Shown: positions 1 to 5,579, counted from the first letter of the stretch. The stretch: 7,532 nucleotides of DNA from Bacteroidota bacterium (GCA_030631445.1 DAOVLD010000077.1:1-7532); one strand, 5' to 3'. Numbers and translations: made by a program. The notes: generated by a model not told the origin, from the letters alone.

Positions 1-1728
1 AGTGACCACATTACGGAATTAAGATTAACACATGCCAAAAACCTTTTAGAAAATGATGTGGCAACAGTTTCTGAAATTGCTTTTCGGGTAGGTTTCAGCG
101 ATCCTAGTTACTTTAATAAAGTTTTTAAAAAACACTTTAATGTATCACCTGGCAAAGTCAGAAAAAAACTTACAGTTAATCTAAATCATATATCGACAGA
201 CGAGAAACCGAAAATTCCAAGTTTATCCAATTCAAAGGCTTATAGATTATTTGTAAAAGCTGTGGTTATACTATTAATGATCATTACAGGTGGTGGAGTA
301 TATTATCTTTTCGGAGTAATGAGGTCTTCTAAAAAGTCAGTTGCAGTTCTGCCTTTTCATAATTTAACCGGACAGCCTGAGAATGTTTATTTCGTTGATG
401 GTATCCATGATGCTCTTATTGGTGAGTTAGGTCAGATTGAGTCACTTCGGGTGATTTCCAGAACATCTACACTTCGTTATCGCAATAGTGATATGTTATT
501 AAAAAATATAGCCAATGAGTTGGGAGTAAATACTATTGTTGAAGGATCGGTTATGGGTGTAGGAGATAGTCTTAAAGTTTTAATTCAACTGATAGATGTA
601 TTTCCTAAAGAACGTCATATTTTGGCAAATGAATATCATGATGATATGCATAATATTTTAAAAATTCAAACAACAGTTGTAAAAGACATTGCACAAAAAA
701 TCAGAATTAAACTATCAAAAGATGAAGAACAACTTTTGGCGAAGATTCACACAGTAAATCCGGAAACCTATAAAGCCTATCTAAGAGGCATGTATTACTT
801 AAATCAGGGAACAGAAGAGTCTTTTGAGAGGGGGATAAATTACCTTGTTAAGGCTATAGAAAGGGATCCGGGAGATCCTTTTGCTTATGCCGGTTTAGCA
901 TTGGGATATGCAATAAAGGGACATGGAATGATAGTTCCCGGGGAATCATTCAGGAGTGCAACAGCAGCTGCAAATAAAGCTCTCAAAATAGATCCAACAC
1001 TGGATGAAGCTTATACTGCATTGGCTTTACTTTATTTATACCAATTATGGGATTGGCCCAAGGCACATGAAGCGTTTGAAAATGCAATCGCCAGTAATCC
1101 GAATAATGAAATTGCACATGCTCATTATGCCTATTATTATGTGCTTTTTGGAAATTTAGAAAAATCAATTTATCATGCTCAAAAGTCTGTTGAAATTAAT
1201 CCTTTTTCAGCTTCCTATCATTCATGGCTTGCATGGCTTTATTATTACTATGAAGAATATGACAAAGCAGAATTTTCGGCCAGGAAATCCTTAGAATTAA
1301 AAGATAATATACCTTATGGAAACCTTGTATTAGGTTGGACATATCTTCATAAGAAGCAATATCAACAGGCAATTAAGCTTCATGAAAAACTACCTAAAAA
1401 CGACGATTACTTTAAAATGTTCCTTGGTTATACTTATGTTAAAACGGGAAACAGGGAGAAAACATTAGCAATGTGGAATGAATTGGAAGAGTATTCAGAA
1501 AAAAACTGGGTCAATCCTTTTTATTCAGGCATGTTAGCTGGAATTCTGGGATTTACTGATAAAGCTTTTGAGTTATTAAATGAAGCATGTGATAACAGAT
1601 ATTATCCAACGCCCTATATTAATATTTTCCCTGGCGCTGAATTTATAAGAAATGATCCCCGTTATAATATATTACTGCAAAAATTAAACCTTCCTTATAA
1701 CAGCACATTACTAACTGCACAACAATAA
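1..1728 (+). CDS. Membrane-anchored AraC-type HTH regulator with TolB/FlgO-like and TPR domains (5' end cut off)
   Basis: The reading frame is open from base 1, so the true start lies upstream; the GTG at 58 is an internal Val codon. In window numbering, residues 1-55 are the end of an AraC/XylS helix-turn-helix (LRLTHAKNLL, then VSEIAFRVGFSDPSYFNKVF). A basic linker leads to one transmembrane helix at about 84-105. Residues 112-240 resemble the TolB/FlgO N-terminal domain (SVAVLPFHNLTG, FVDGIHDALI, GVNTIVEGSV). Residues 255-520 are TPR-like helical repeats, and the tail (FIRNDPRYNILLQKL) is typical of this class. The layout resembles CadC/ToxR-type one-component regulators: DNA binding in the cytoplasm, sensing or protein contact in the periplasm. 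That topology is inferred. The natural targets are the two exported-protein genes directly downstream, which is also inferred. The domain assignment is firm; the signal sensed is unknown. Confidence 0.88.
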   Translation, partial: SDHITELRLTHAKNLLENDVATVSEIAFRVGFSDPSYFNKVFKKHFNVSPGKVRKKLTVNLNHISTDEKPKIPSLSNSKAYRLFVKAVVILLMIITGGGVYYLFGVMRSSKKSVAVLPFHNLTGQPENVYFVDGIHDALIGELGQIESLRVISRTSTLRYRNSDMLLKNIANELGVNTIVEGSVMGVGDSLKVLIQLIDVFPKERHILANEYHDDMHNILKIQTTVVKDIAQKIRIKLSKDEEQLLAKIHTVNPETYKAYLRGMYYLNQGTEESFERGINYLVKAIERDPGDPFAYAGLALGYAIKGHGMIVPGESFRSATAAANKALKIDPTLDEAYTALALLYLYQLWDWPKAHEAFENAIASNPNNEIAHAHYAYYYVLFGNLEKSIYHAQKSVEINPFSASYHSWLAWLYYYYEEYDKAEFSARKSLELKDNIPYGNLVLGWTYLHKKQYQQAIKLHEKLPKNDDYFKMFLGYTYVKTGNREKTLAMWNELEEYSEKNWVNPFYSGMLAGILGFTDKAFELLNEACDNRYYPTPYINIFPGAEFIRNDPRYNILLQKLNLPYNSTLLTAQQ

Positions 1729-1821
1729 TCCTGATAGATACTTCCAGCAGTTCAAGGTAAATTATCTTTCCTAATGAATAATTCGGGATTAACAGGAGTA
1801 CGACCTGGTTATTAAACAGGA

Positions 1822-1879
1822 TGCAACCAAAATACCCAAATGCAACATTCTTTATCCCAAACTTACCAAAGATTGCAAC
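1822..1879 (+). promoter_or_regulatory. Triple TGCAAC motif upstream of copy A (candidate operator)
   Basis: TGCAAC occurs at 1822-1827, 1841-1846 and 1874-1879. The start-to-start spacings are 19 and 33 bases, and both are reproduced exactly in copy B. The cluster lies just upstream of the proposed promoter, where activator sites usually sit. Binding by the neighbouring AraC-type regulator is a guess. Because the whole region is a duplicate, conservation alone does not prove function. Confidence 0.35.
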
Positions 1880-1905
1880 GAGCTTGCTATGTATCAGGCA
1901 TTTAT

Positions 1906-1941
1906 TTGTTGTTACTTTACTATAAGTAATTTTTTAGTTTG
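1906..1941 (+). promoter_or_regulatory. Degenerate Bacteroidota-type promoter, copy A
   Basis: A TTGTTG at 1906-1911 could serve as the -33 element. After 22 bases comes TTAGTTTG (1934-1941), which misses the TAnnTTTG consensus at its second position. The equivalent octamer in copy B is a perfect match. If used, transcription would start near 1948, leaving a leader of about 45 bases. The leader is AT-rich, holds the palindrome TAATTATTAATTA (1968-1980) and has no Shine-Dalgarno site, as is usual in this phylum. Confidence 0.4.
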
Positions 1942-1993
1942 AGAAAGCCTCTTTACAAATTAATCACTAATTATTAATTAAAAAGAAGAAACA

Positions 1994-2581
1994 ATGAAAC
2001 GTTTAAACTTAATGTTTTTGGTTATCGGAGCAACCATTATCTTTTTCGGTTACTCAAAAATCGATCCCCTGGCTCCCGAGTTAGGCCAAAGTGATCAGGT
2101 AACAACCTCTTTGAAAAGTTTGCAAAAAGGAGATGTGAAAACACCATTTAGTGGCAGATGCGAATTTCTTGAACTTATCAATGGTGGTGATACAATTGTA
2201 CTACCGAACGGTAAGACATGGATTATAGGGTATATTAGTAAATGGAAAGACAGTTCACCTGATTGGAGGGTTACTGGAATATCTATTTGGCATATGAATT
2301 GGTTGATCGAAGAGGATGGTATTACCGCAAAAATATGGGGAAATGCTGAGATATTGGTGGATGGTGAAAATCCCGGTGATGAACCCCGTGGAAAATGGAA
2401 ATTATCGTTCCATGGAAATGTAACCCCAACCGAGGTTGGATTTAAAGTAGTAGATGTCTGTGTTGGTACAGGCAAAGAAGGTGAAGTGAAGGGATTGGTT
2501 GCTAAATGGAATCACACAATGAATTTTGATTTTAATAATCCTGCGACTTTTGTCTACAAATTCGAAGGTTTTATTCATTGA
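1994..2581 (+). CDS. Exported protein of unknown function, lipoprotein paralogue lacking the lipobox Cys (copy A)
   Basis: A 195-residue protein. The N-terminus (MKRLNLMFLVIGATIIFFG) is a lipoprotein-type signal segment, but residue 20, where the paralogue at 3041 has Cys, is Tyr (TAC at 2051-2053 instead of TGC). The following SKID also breaks the acidic SKDD run of the paralogue. As written it cannot be lipidated and would stay as a signal anchor or be cut by signal peptidase I, although no clear AxA site is visible. The mature part is Trp-, Gly- and Asp-rich and looks beta-stranded, ending in GTGKEGEVKGLVAKW and a Phe/Tyr-rich terminus. I do not recognise the family; the GTGKEG...KGL segment faintly recalls small beta-barrel proteins such as allene-oxide-cyclase-like folds. 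The ATG is fixed by identity with the paralogue. The frame is intact, so it is not an obvious pseudogene. Confidence 0.85.
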   Translation: MKRLNLMFLVIGATIIFFGYSKIDPLAPELGQSDQVTTSLKSLQKGDVKTPFSGRCEFLELINGGDTIVLPNGKTWIIGYISKWKDSSPDWRVTGISIWHMNWLIEEDGITAKIWGNAEILVDGENPGDEPRGKWKLSFHGNVTPTEVGFKVVDVCVGTGKEGEVKGLVAKWNHTMNFDFNNPATFVYKFEGFIH

Positions 2582-2624
2582 GTGTTAGAGAAACCATATA
2601 AGGATCAGGATTGACTACTTATGT

Positions 2625-2812
2625 ATAAAAAAAAAGGGTTGTTTTGGTCTGACCACCTAAGCTTTCGTTGATTCATAGGTGCTTTATTGAGAGGACCGAT
2701 CTGACAACTGCCGGAGAGGAGCCAGAAAGCGCAGAGATTTCCAGAAATCGTTTAAAACGATTCTTTTGATTTTCTTAGCTCCGATTTTTATAAGCAAGTT
2801 TCCTATTACGCT
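2625..2812. other. Spacer between the two duplicated units
   Basis: About 190 bases not shared with the other copy, apart from GGTTGTTTTGGTCT at 2637-2650, which resembles 3713-3726. It contains a run of nine A residues (2627-2635) and a 17-base near-palindrome AATCGTTT-A-AAACGATT (2746-2762), followed by a T-rich stretch. The palindrome could be a weak terminator for the copy A transcript or an operator. No convincing gene was found: the open frame that crosses into copy B has no credible start or composition. Confidence 0.5.
2746..2762 (+). terminator. AT-rich palindrome followed by T-rich DNA, possible weak terminator
   Basis: AATCGTTT and AAACGATT are perfect inverted repeats around a single A, so the RNA stem would have about 6-7 pairs with a small loop. 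CTTTTGATTTTCTT follows on the plus strand. The low GC content of the stem makes it a poor intrinsic terminator, and a protein-binding palindrome is equally possible. Confidence 0.3.
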
Positions 2813-2877
2813 CAATAATCCTGATAGATACTTCTGGCAGAACTCAAATTTGTTGCATCAATCCAAATTAAGCAGGA

Positions 2878-2935
2878 TGCAACCAGAATACCCAAATGCA
2901 ACATTTTTCATCCCAAACTTACCAAAGATTGCAAC
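2878..2935 (+). promoter_or_regulatory. Triple TGCAAC motif upstream of copy B (candidate operator)
   Basis: TGCAAC at 2878-2883, 2897-2902 and 2930-2935 repeats the 19- and 33-base spacing of copy A. An inverted GTTGCA lies at 2852-2857 in this copy only, facing the first motif. Confidence 0.35.
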
Positions 2936-2961
2936 TAGCTTACTATGTATCAGGCATTTAT

Positions 2962-2997
2962 TTGTTGTAACTTTACTATAAGTAATTTTTATGTTTG
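2962..2997 (+). promoter_or_regulatory. Bacteroidota-type promoter for copy B lipoprotein
   Basis: TATGTTTG at 2990-2997 matches the TAnnTTTG -7 consensus of Bacteroidota exactly. TTGTTG at 2962-2967, 22 bases upstream, fits a -33 element with slightly long spacing. The predicted start near 3004 gives an AT-rich leader of about 37 bases ending AAGAAACT-ATG, with no Shine-Dalgarno site. Confidence 0.6.
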
Positions 2998-3040
2998 AGA
3001 AGGTCTTTAATCACTAATTATTAATTAAAAAGAAGAAACT

Positions 3041-3571
3041 ATGAAACGTTTAAACTTAATGTTTTTGGTTATTGGAGTAAGCATTATCTTTTTTGGTTGC
3101 TCAAAAGATGATTCTTTGGCTCCCGAGTCAGACCAAAGTGATCAGGTAACAAACTCTTTGAAATCAGCGAAAATACTTACTGAATTCAGTGGCATATGTA
3201 GTTTTTTTGCTCCTGGCGAAGAAGGTTCAATAAAAGTACTCCCGAACGATAAGATACTGGTGAAAGGGGCAACTGTTGTATGGTACGACGATGCGACTGA
3301 TCCGCTGGTTACTGGAAAAACTTTTTGGTATATCAAGCAAAAGATTGAAGAGGATGGTACTTTTAAATACTGGGGAAAGGCTGAGCTAATTGTGGATGAT
3401 AATCGCGGTAGATGGGAAATGTCGTGGCATGGTTATCTTAACCAAAATGGTTTAATAGCTGTAGCTGTTGGTACAGGTAAAGAAGGTGAAGTGAAGGGTT
3501 TGGTTGCTAAATGGACATACATATTGGATTTTGAACAATTTGTCTACAACTTCGAAGGTTCTTATCATTAA
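3041..3571 (+). CDS. Lipoprotein of unknown function, likely surface-exposed (copy B)
   Basis: A 176-residue protein. The signal segment ends in FFGC with the lipobox Cys at residue 20, followed by SKDD. That resembles the acidic lipoprotein export signal (Cys, then S/K, then D/E) known to send lipoproteins to the cell surface in Bacteroidota. The mature protein shares with the upstream paralogue an FSG-C segment near 50, an IEEDG-x-K-x-WG-AEL/I-VD block, G-K/R-W and GTGKEGEVKGLVAKW near the C-terminus; the regions between have diverged strongly. No catalytic motif or known family was recognised, and a compact beta-rich fold is only a guess. It has its own well-formed promoter, so it may be the functional member of the pair. 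Confidence 0.88.
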   Translation: MKRLNLMFLVIGVSIIFFGCSKDDSLAPESDQSDQVTNSLKSAKILTEFSGICSFFAPGEEGSIKVLPNDKILVKGATVVWYDDATDPLVTGKTFWYIKQKIEEDGTFKYWGKAELIVDDNRGRWEMSWHGYLNQNGLIAVAVGTGKEGEVKGLVAKWTYILDFEQFVYNFEGSYH

Positions 3572-3627
3572 GTGTAAGAGAAACCACGGAAGGATCAGGA
3601 CTGACTAATTATATCTGATTTAAAAAG

Positions 3628-3675
3628 GCAAACACACCAGGTGTTCGTCAATAGGCGGACAGTGGGTGTGTTTGC
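3628..3675 (-). terminator. Strong two-part hairpin, best read as a minus-strand intrinsic terminator
   Basis: The outer stem GCAAACACACC (3628-3638) pairs perfectly with GGTGTGTTTGC (3665-3675). After a 3x3 internal loop, TGTTCGTC (3642-3649) pairs with GGCGGACA (3654-3661), two pairs being G-T, around an AATA loop. On the minus strand the stem is followed by CC and TTTTT (complement of 3622-3626), the classical layout, so it could end transcripts of the minus-strand gene at 3823-4167. On the plus strand no T-run follows, but the hairpin could still protect the 3' end of the lipoprotein transcript. Confidence 0.55.
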
Positions 3676-3742
3676 TATCCTTCGCAAGTCTCGTCTACAT
3701 AAGCTGAAGAAAGGTTTGTTTTGGCTTATTACTTACGGTTCA

Positions 3743-3772
3743 CAGCAAATGCAGTTTTAATTGAATTTGCTG
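3743..3772. repeat. Short hairpin next to the inverted-repeat unit
   Basis: CAGCAAAT (3743-3750) and ATTTGCTG (3765-3772) are perfect 8-base inverted repeats with a 14-base loop, ending 4 bases before the left 25-base inverted repeat. Function unknown. An integron attC site was considered but the conserved R-box sequences are not present. Confidence 0.4.
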
Positions 3773-3776
3773 GTTT

Positions 3777-3801
3777 GTTATATGAAGTACCACGCTATGA
3801 T
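3777..3801. repeat. Left arm of 25-bp inverted repeat flanking the membrane protein gene
   Basis: GTTATATGAA, then GT, then ACCACGCTATGAT. The reverse complement of 4199-4223 has the same sequence with AA for GT, giving 23 of 25 matches. It lies 21 bases beyond the stop codon of the minus-strand gene. Confidence 0.85.
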
Positions 3802-3822
3802 CTTATAGAAAAAAATAAATTA

Positions 3823-4167
3823 CTATAATGTTAAAAGGGTCCAAAGCCCTCCTGCTGCATCAATTAAACCAAACATAATAAGCATAGGCTTGGCTTTTTT
3901 AGCAACAACAAGTGAGATGAAACTTACCAGTATAGCAAATCTTCCAATTACGGTTGCCCAAAAGAAAATTGTTAGTTCATTTTGGGCTGCGACAATGTAA
4001 TAAAAGGCTAATACTGCTACAAGAATACCCACTATTCTGATCCAGGGTTCATTTGTTTTAGGAAATTTAAATATTGGTAAAACAGTGTTTGGTATAAATA
4101 AGAAACCAGCTCCCACAAGAGCTATATAAATACCAAATACGAAAATACTAATAGCTGATGGACTCAT
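3823..4167 (-). CDS. Small four-helix integral membrane protein, conserved hypothetical
   Basis: A 114-residue protein with four hydrophobic segments at about 6-26, 43-62, 68-89 and 94-114, and almost no soluble part. Visible motifs are FLFIPNTVLPIF after helix 1, NEPWIRIVGIL entering helix 2, and a conserved-looking short loop AQNELT before helix 3. This layout matches a widespread family of small membrane proteins found in many bacteria, known to me only as hypothetical; no function can be assigned. The start is fixed by AGGAGG six bases upstream of the ATG and by the hydrophobic helix starting at once. It is the only complete gene on the minus strand here, is bracketed by a 25-base inverted repeat and stands alone, which suggests an inserted unit rather than an operon member. 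Confidence 0.85.
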   Translation of the reverse strand: MSPSAISIFVFGIYIALVGAGFLFIPNTVLPIFKFPKTNEPWIRIVGILVAVLAFYYIVAAQNELTIFFWATVIGRFAILVSFISLVVAKKAKPMLIMFGLIDAAGGLWTLLTL

Positions 4168-4173
4168 AATTTA

Positions 4174-4179
4174 CCTCCT
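4174..4179 (-). promoter_or_regulatory. Perfect Shine-Dalgarno AGGAGG of the minus-strand gene
   Basis: The minus strand reads AGGAGG, six bases, then ATG: an optimal ribosome binding site. The other complete genes in the window have no such site. In addition, TATGAT on the minus strand (4204-4199), inside the right repeat arm, could be a sigma-70-like -10 element; no good -35 was found. Confidence 0.8.
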
Positions 4180-4198
4180 GTTTTTAAAAAATTAATAA

Positions 4199-4223
4199 AT
4201 CATAGCGTGGTTTTTCATATAAC
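4199..4223. repeat. Right arm of 25-bp inverted repeat flanking the membrane protein gene
   Basis: Inverted partner of 3777-3801 with two mismatches. It lies 31 bases upstream of the minus-strand ATG, so it could overlap that gene's promoter. The two arms define a unit of 447 bases. No clear target-site duplication is visible immediately outside. Confidence 0.85.
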
Positions 4224-4521
4224 GGATTGCAGATGTGTAAACTTACATATATTTTAACTATATCCACTTATTTATAACTACATATACGTCCTAAAATATA
4301 GTCTGTATGTGTGCTTTTATTCGGGATCTTCAATGATTTAATCAAATGGGTTCCGGAATTTTTCCTTCTTGTGTTTCGTTAATAACCGGCATCTTAATCC
4401 TGGTATTTAACCGTTGTACAAGTTATACGAATAACGATTATCCTTAATAGGAAATCCTGATTTTGGTAACGGGATATACAATAATGGAAACGAAATAGAA
4501 ACATAAACAGGAATTTTTTTT
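4224..4521. other. Divergent intergenic region, no gene seen
   Basis: About 300 AT-rich bases between the minus-strand membrane protein gene and the plus-strand GH130 operon, so it should hold control sites for the operon. A small inverted repeat GTTAT-ACGA-ATAAC lies at 4422-4435 and could be an operator. No RNA gene, riboswitch fold or coding frame was convincing. Confidence 0.5.
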
Positions 4522-4529
4522 TATGTTTG
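4522..4529 (+). promoter_or_regulatory. TATGTTTG, -7-like element touching the GH130 start codon
   Basis: An exact TAnnTTTG match ending three bases before the ATG at 4533. If used, the mRNA would start at or next to the start codon, giving a leaderless message. No TTG-type -33 element is found 19-22 bases upstream, so it may be a chance match in T-rich DNA. Confidence 0.3.
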
Positions 4530-4532
4530 CAT

Positions 4533-5576
4533 ATGGAAATTGCCCGCCGAAATATTCACAATCCGATTTTAAAACCTGAAGATATCAAACCCAGCATTGA
4601 GGGGATGAAAATAGAGTGCCTGTTAAACCCAGGTGTGTTCAGGTTTGAGAATAAAACATGGCTTTTATTAAGGGTTGCCGAGCGCCCCGTTCAAGAACCA
4701 GATCAGGTTAGCTTCCCTGTCCTGAAAGATGGAAACATAAAGATATTGAATTTCAGAAAAGACGACCCCTATCTTGATGCTACAGATCCAAGGATAATCA
4801 ATTATAAAGGGAAAGACTACCTTACTACGCTCTCTCATCTCAGACTTGTGTGCAGCGATGATGGTGTTCGTTTTTATGAACCCGGTGGTTATGCCCCTAT
4901 TTTTGGTAAGGGGCCACAAGAGTCTTTTGGTATCGAAGATTGCAGGGTAACCACTATGGAGGACGGATATCATTTAACTTATACTAAAGTGTCTCCTGAA
5001 GGTGTGGGAGTAGGGTATATATTTACCGGAAACTGGAAGGATTTTGAACGCAGAGGAATGATTTTCCCTCCTCACAATAAAGATTGTGCCATTTTTGGAG
5101 AAAAATTGAATAACATGTATTTCGCCCTCCACAGGCCAAGTAGCCCCGAGCTGGGCGGCAATTATATATGGCTGGCTCAGTCGCCCGATTTGCTGCACTG
5201 GGGCAACCACCAATGTATTGCCACAACCCGGGAAAACTATTGGGACAGTGCAAGGGTCGGCGCCGGAGCAGCGCCTATTCTAACCTCCAAAGGATGGTTG
5301 GAAATCTATCATGGCGCCACCGCCGAAAACAGGTATAGCCTTGGAGCCTTGTTGCTTGACAAAAGCGATCCTTCAAAAGTAATTGCGCGCAGTGAACAGC
5401 CAATCATGGAACCGACAGCAGAATATGAGAAAACCGGATTTTTTGGTAATGTTGTTTTTACTAACGGGCAACTGGTGAACGGTGATAAGCTCACTATCTA
5501 TTATGGTGCAAGTGACGAAGTGATTTGTATGGCAGAGTTTTCTATTTTCGAAATTTTAGCTTCTCTTAAGGCGTAA
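4533..5576 (+). CDS. GH130-family beta-mannoside phosphorylase (mannosyl-glucose / mannosyl-GlcNAc / mannan phosphorylase type)
   Basis: A 347-residue cytoplasmic enzyme without a signal peptide. The family splits beta-mannosides with phosphate, giving mannose 1-phosphate and a shortened sugar. Hallmarks of the five-bladed propeller fold: NPIL at 10-13, NPGVFRF at 32-38, LLLRVAERP at 44-52, DPR at 85-87, SHLRL at 101-105, FGIEDCR at 132-138 with the presumed general acid Asp136, HNKDCAIF at 181-188, HRP at 200-202, RVGAG at 241-245, YHG at 259-261, GFFGNVVF at 302-309 and YYGASD at 323-328. Arg241 stands where many relatives have Lys (KIGAG) as a phosphate ligand; the His of YHG is kept, so phosphorolysis remains likely. 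The ATG at 4533 is preferred over the TTG six bases earlier. The following permease starts 3 bases after the stop. Family is secure; the exact substrate is not, although the GH130-MFS pairing recalls the mannosyl-GlcNAc phosphorylase locus of Bacteroides. Confidence 0.93.
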   Translation: MEIARRNIHNPILKPEDIKPSIEGMKIECLLNPGVFRFENKTWLLLRVAERPVQEPDQVSFPVLKDGNIKILNFRKDDPYLDATDPRIINYKGKDYLTTLSHLRLVCSDDGVRFYEPGGYAPIFGKGPQESFGIEDCRVTTMEDGYHLTYTKVSPEGVGVGYIFTGNWKDFERRGMIFPPHNKDCAIFGEKLNNMYFALHRPSSPELGGNYIWLAQSPDLLHWGNHQCIATTRENYWDSARVGAGAAPILTSKGWLEIYHGATAENRYSLGALLLDKSDPSKVIARSEQPIMEPTAEYEKTGFFGNVVFTNGQLVNGDKLTIYYGASDEVICMAEFSIFEILASLKA

Positions 5577-5579
5577 ACT

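Larger units (their letters stand above)
1723..2624 (+). repeat. Tandem duplication, copy A (leader, exported protein gene and 3' tail)
   Basis: This segment matches 2813-3614. Similarity starts at CAATAATCCTGATAGATACTTC, where CAATAA is the last codon plus stop of the upstream regulator, and ends shortly after the gene with a shared tail (GAGAAACCA, AAGGATCAGGA, TGACTA). From about 1816 to the ATG at 1994 the copies are nearly collinear, and the last 33 bases before the ATG differ by one base. The stretch 1745-1815 is longer than, and unlike, the matching part of copy B, so an indel or replacement has occurred there. The middle of the coding region is much more diverged. Boundaries were set by eye. 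Confidence 0.9.
2813..3614 (+). repeat. Tandem duplication, copy B
   Basis: Second copy of the segment described at 1723-2624, in the same orientation, with starts 1090 bases apart. It is shorter because of a smaller upstream part and a coding region 19 codons shorter. Downstream of the gene the shared tail (GAGAAACCA, AAGGATCAGGA, TGACTA) is followed by a hairpin absent from copy A. Confidence 0.9.

Noticed and set aside
58..60. GTG at 58 as the real start of the regulator
   Set aside because: The frame continues upstream to base 1 with typical AraC HTH residues (LRLTHAKNLL), so the gene begins outside the window.
2095..2475. 126-codon minus-strand open frame antisense to copy A
   Set aside because: Shadow of the real gene; its composition is low-complexity and Pro/Ser-rich, and the equivalent antisense frame in copy B is shorter and different.
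1822..2935. CRISPR-like array based on the TGCAAC repeats
   Set aside because: The motifs are six bases long, the spacers are not of uniform length, and the similarity is explained by the tandem duplication.
2766..2981. Plus-strand open frame of 71 codons between the lipoprotein genes
   Set aside because: It begins on a non-ATG codon, spans the end of the spacer and the duplicated leader, overlaps the proposed promoter of copy B, and has no counterpart frame in copy A.
3720..3801. Integron attC recombination site next to the membrane-protein gene
   Set aside because: There is a hairpin and a GTTATAT end, but the RYYYAAC/GTTRRRY core pair is not met and no integrase is in the window.
4527..4532. 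TTG start codon for the GH130 gene
   Set aside because: It adds only two residues (Met-His) before a good ATG at 4533, and the TTG lies inside the -7-like element.
4668..5494. Several minus-strand open frames inside the GH130 gene
   Set aside because: The GH130 motifs run continuously on the plus strand across this region; the antisense frames show no recognisable motifs.
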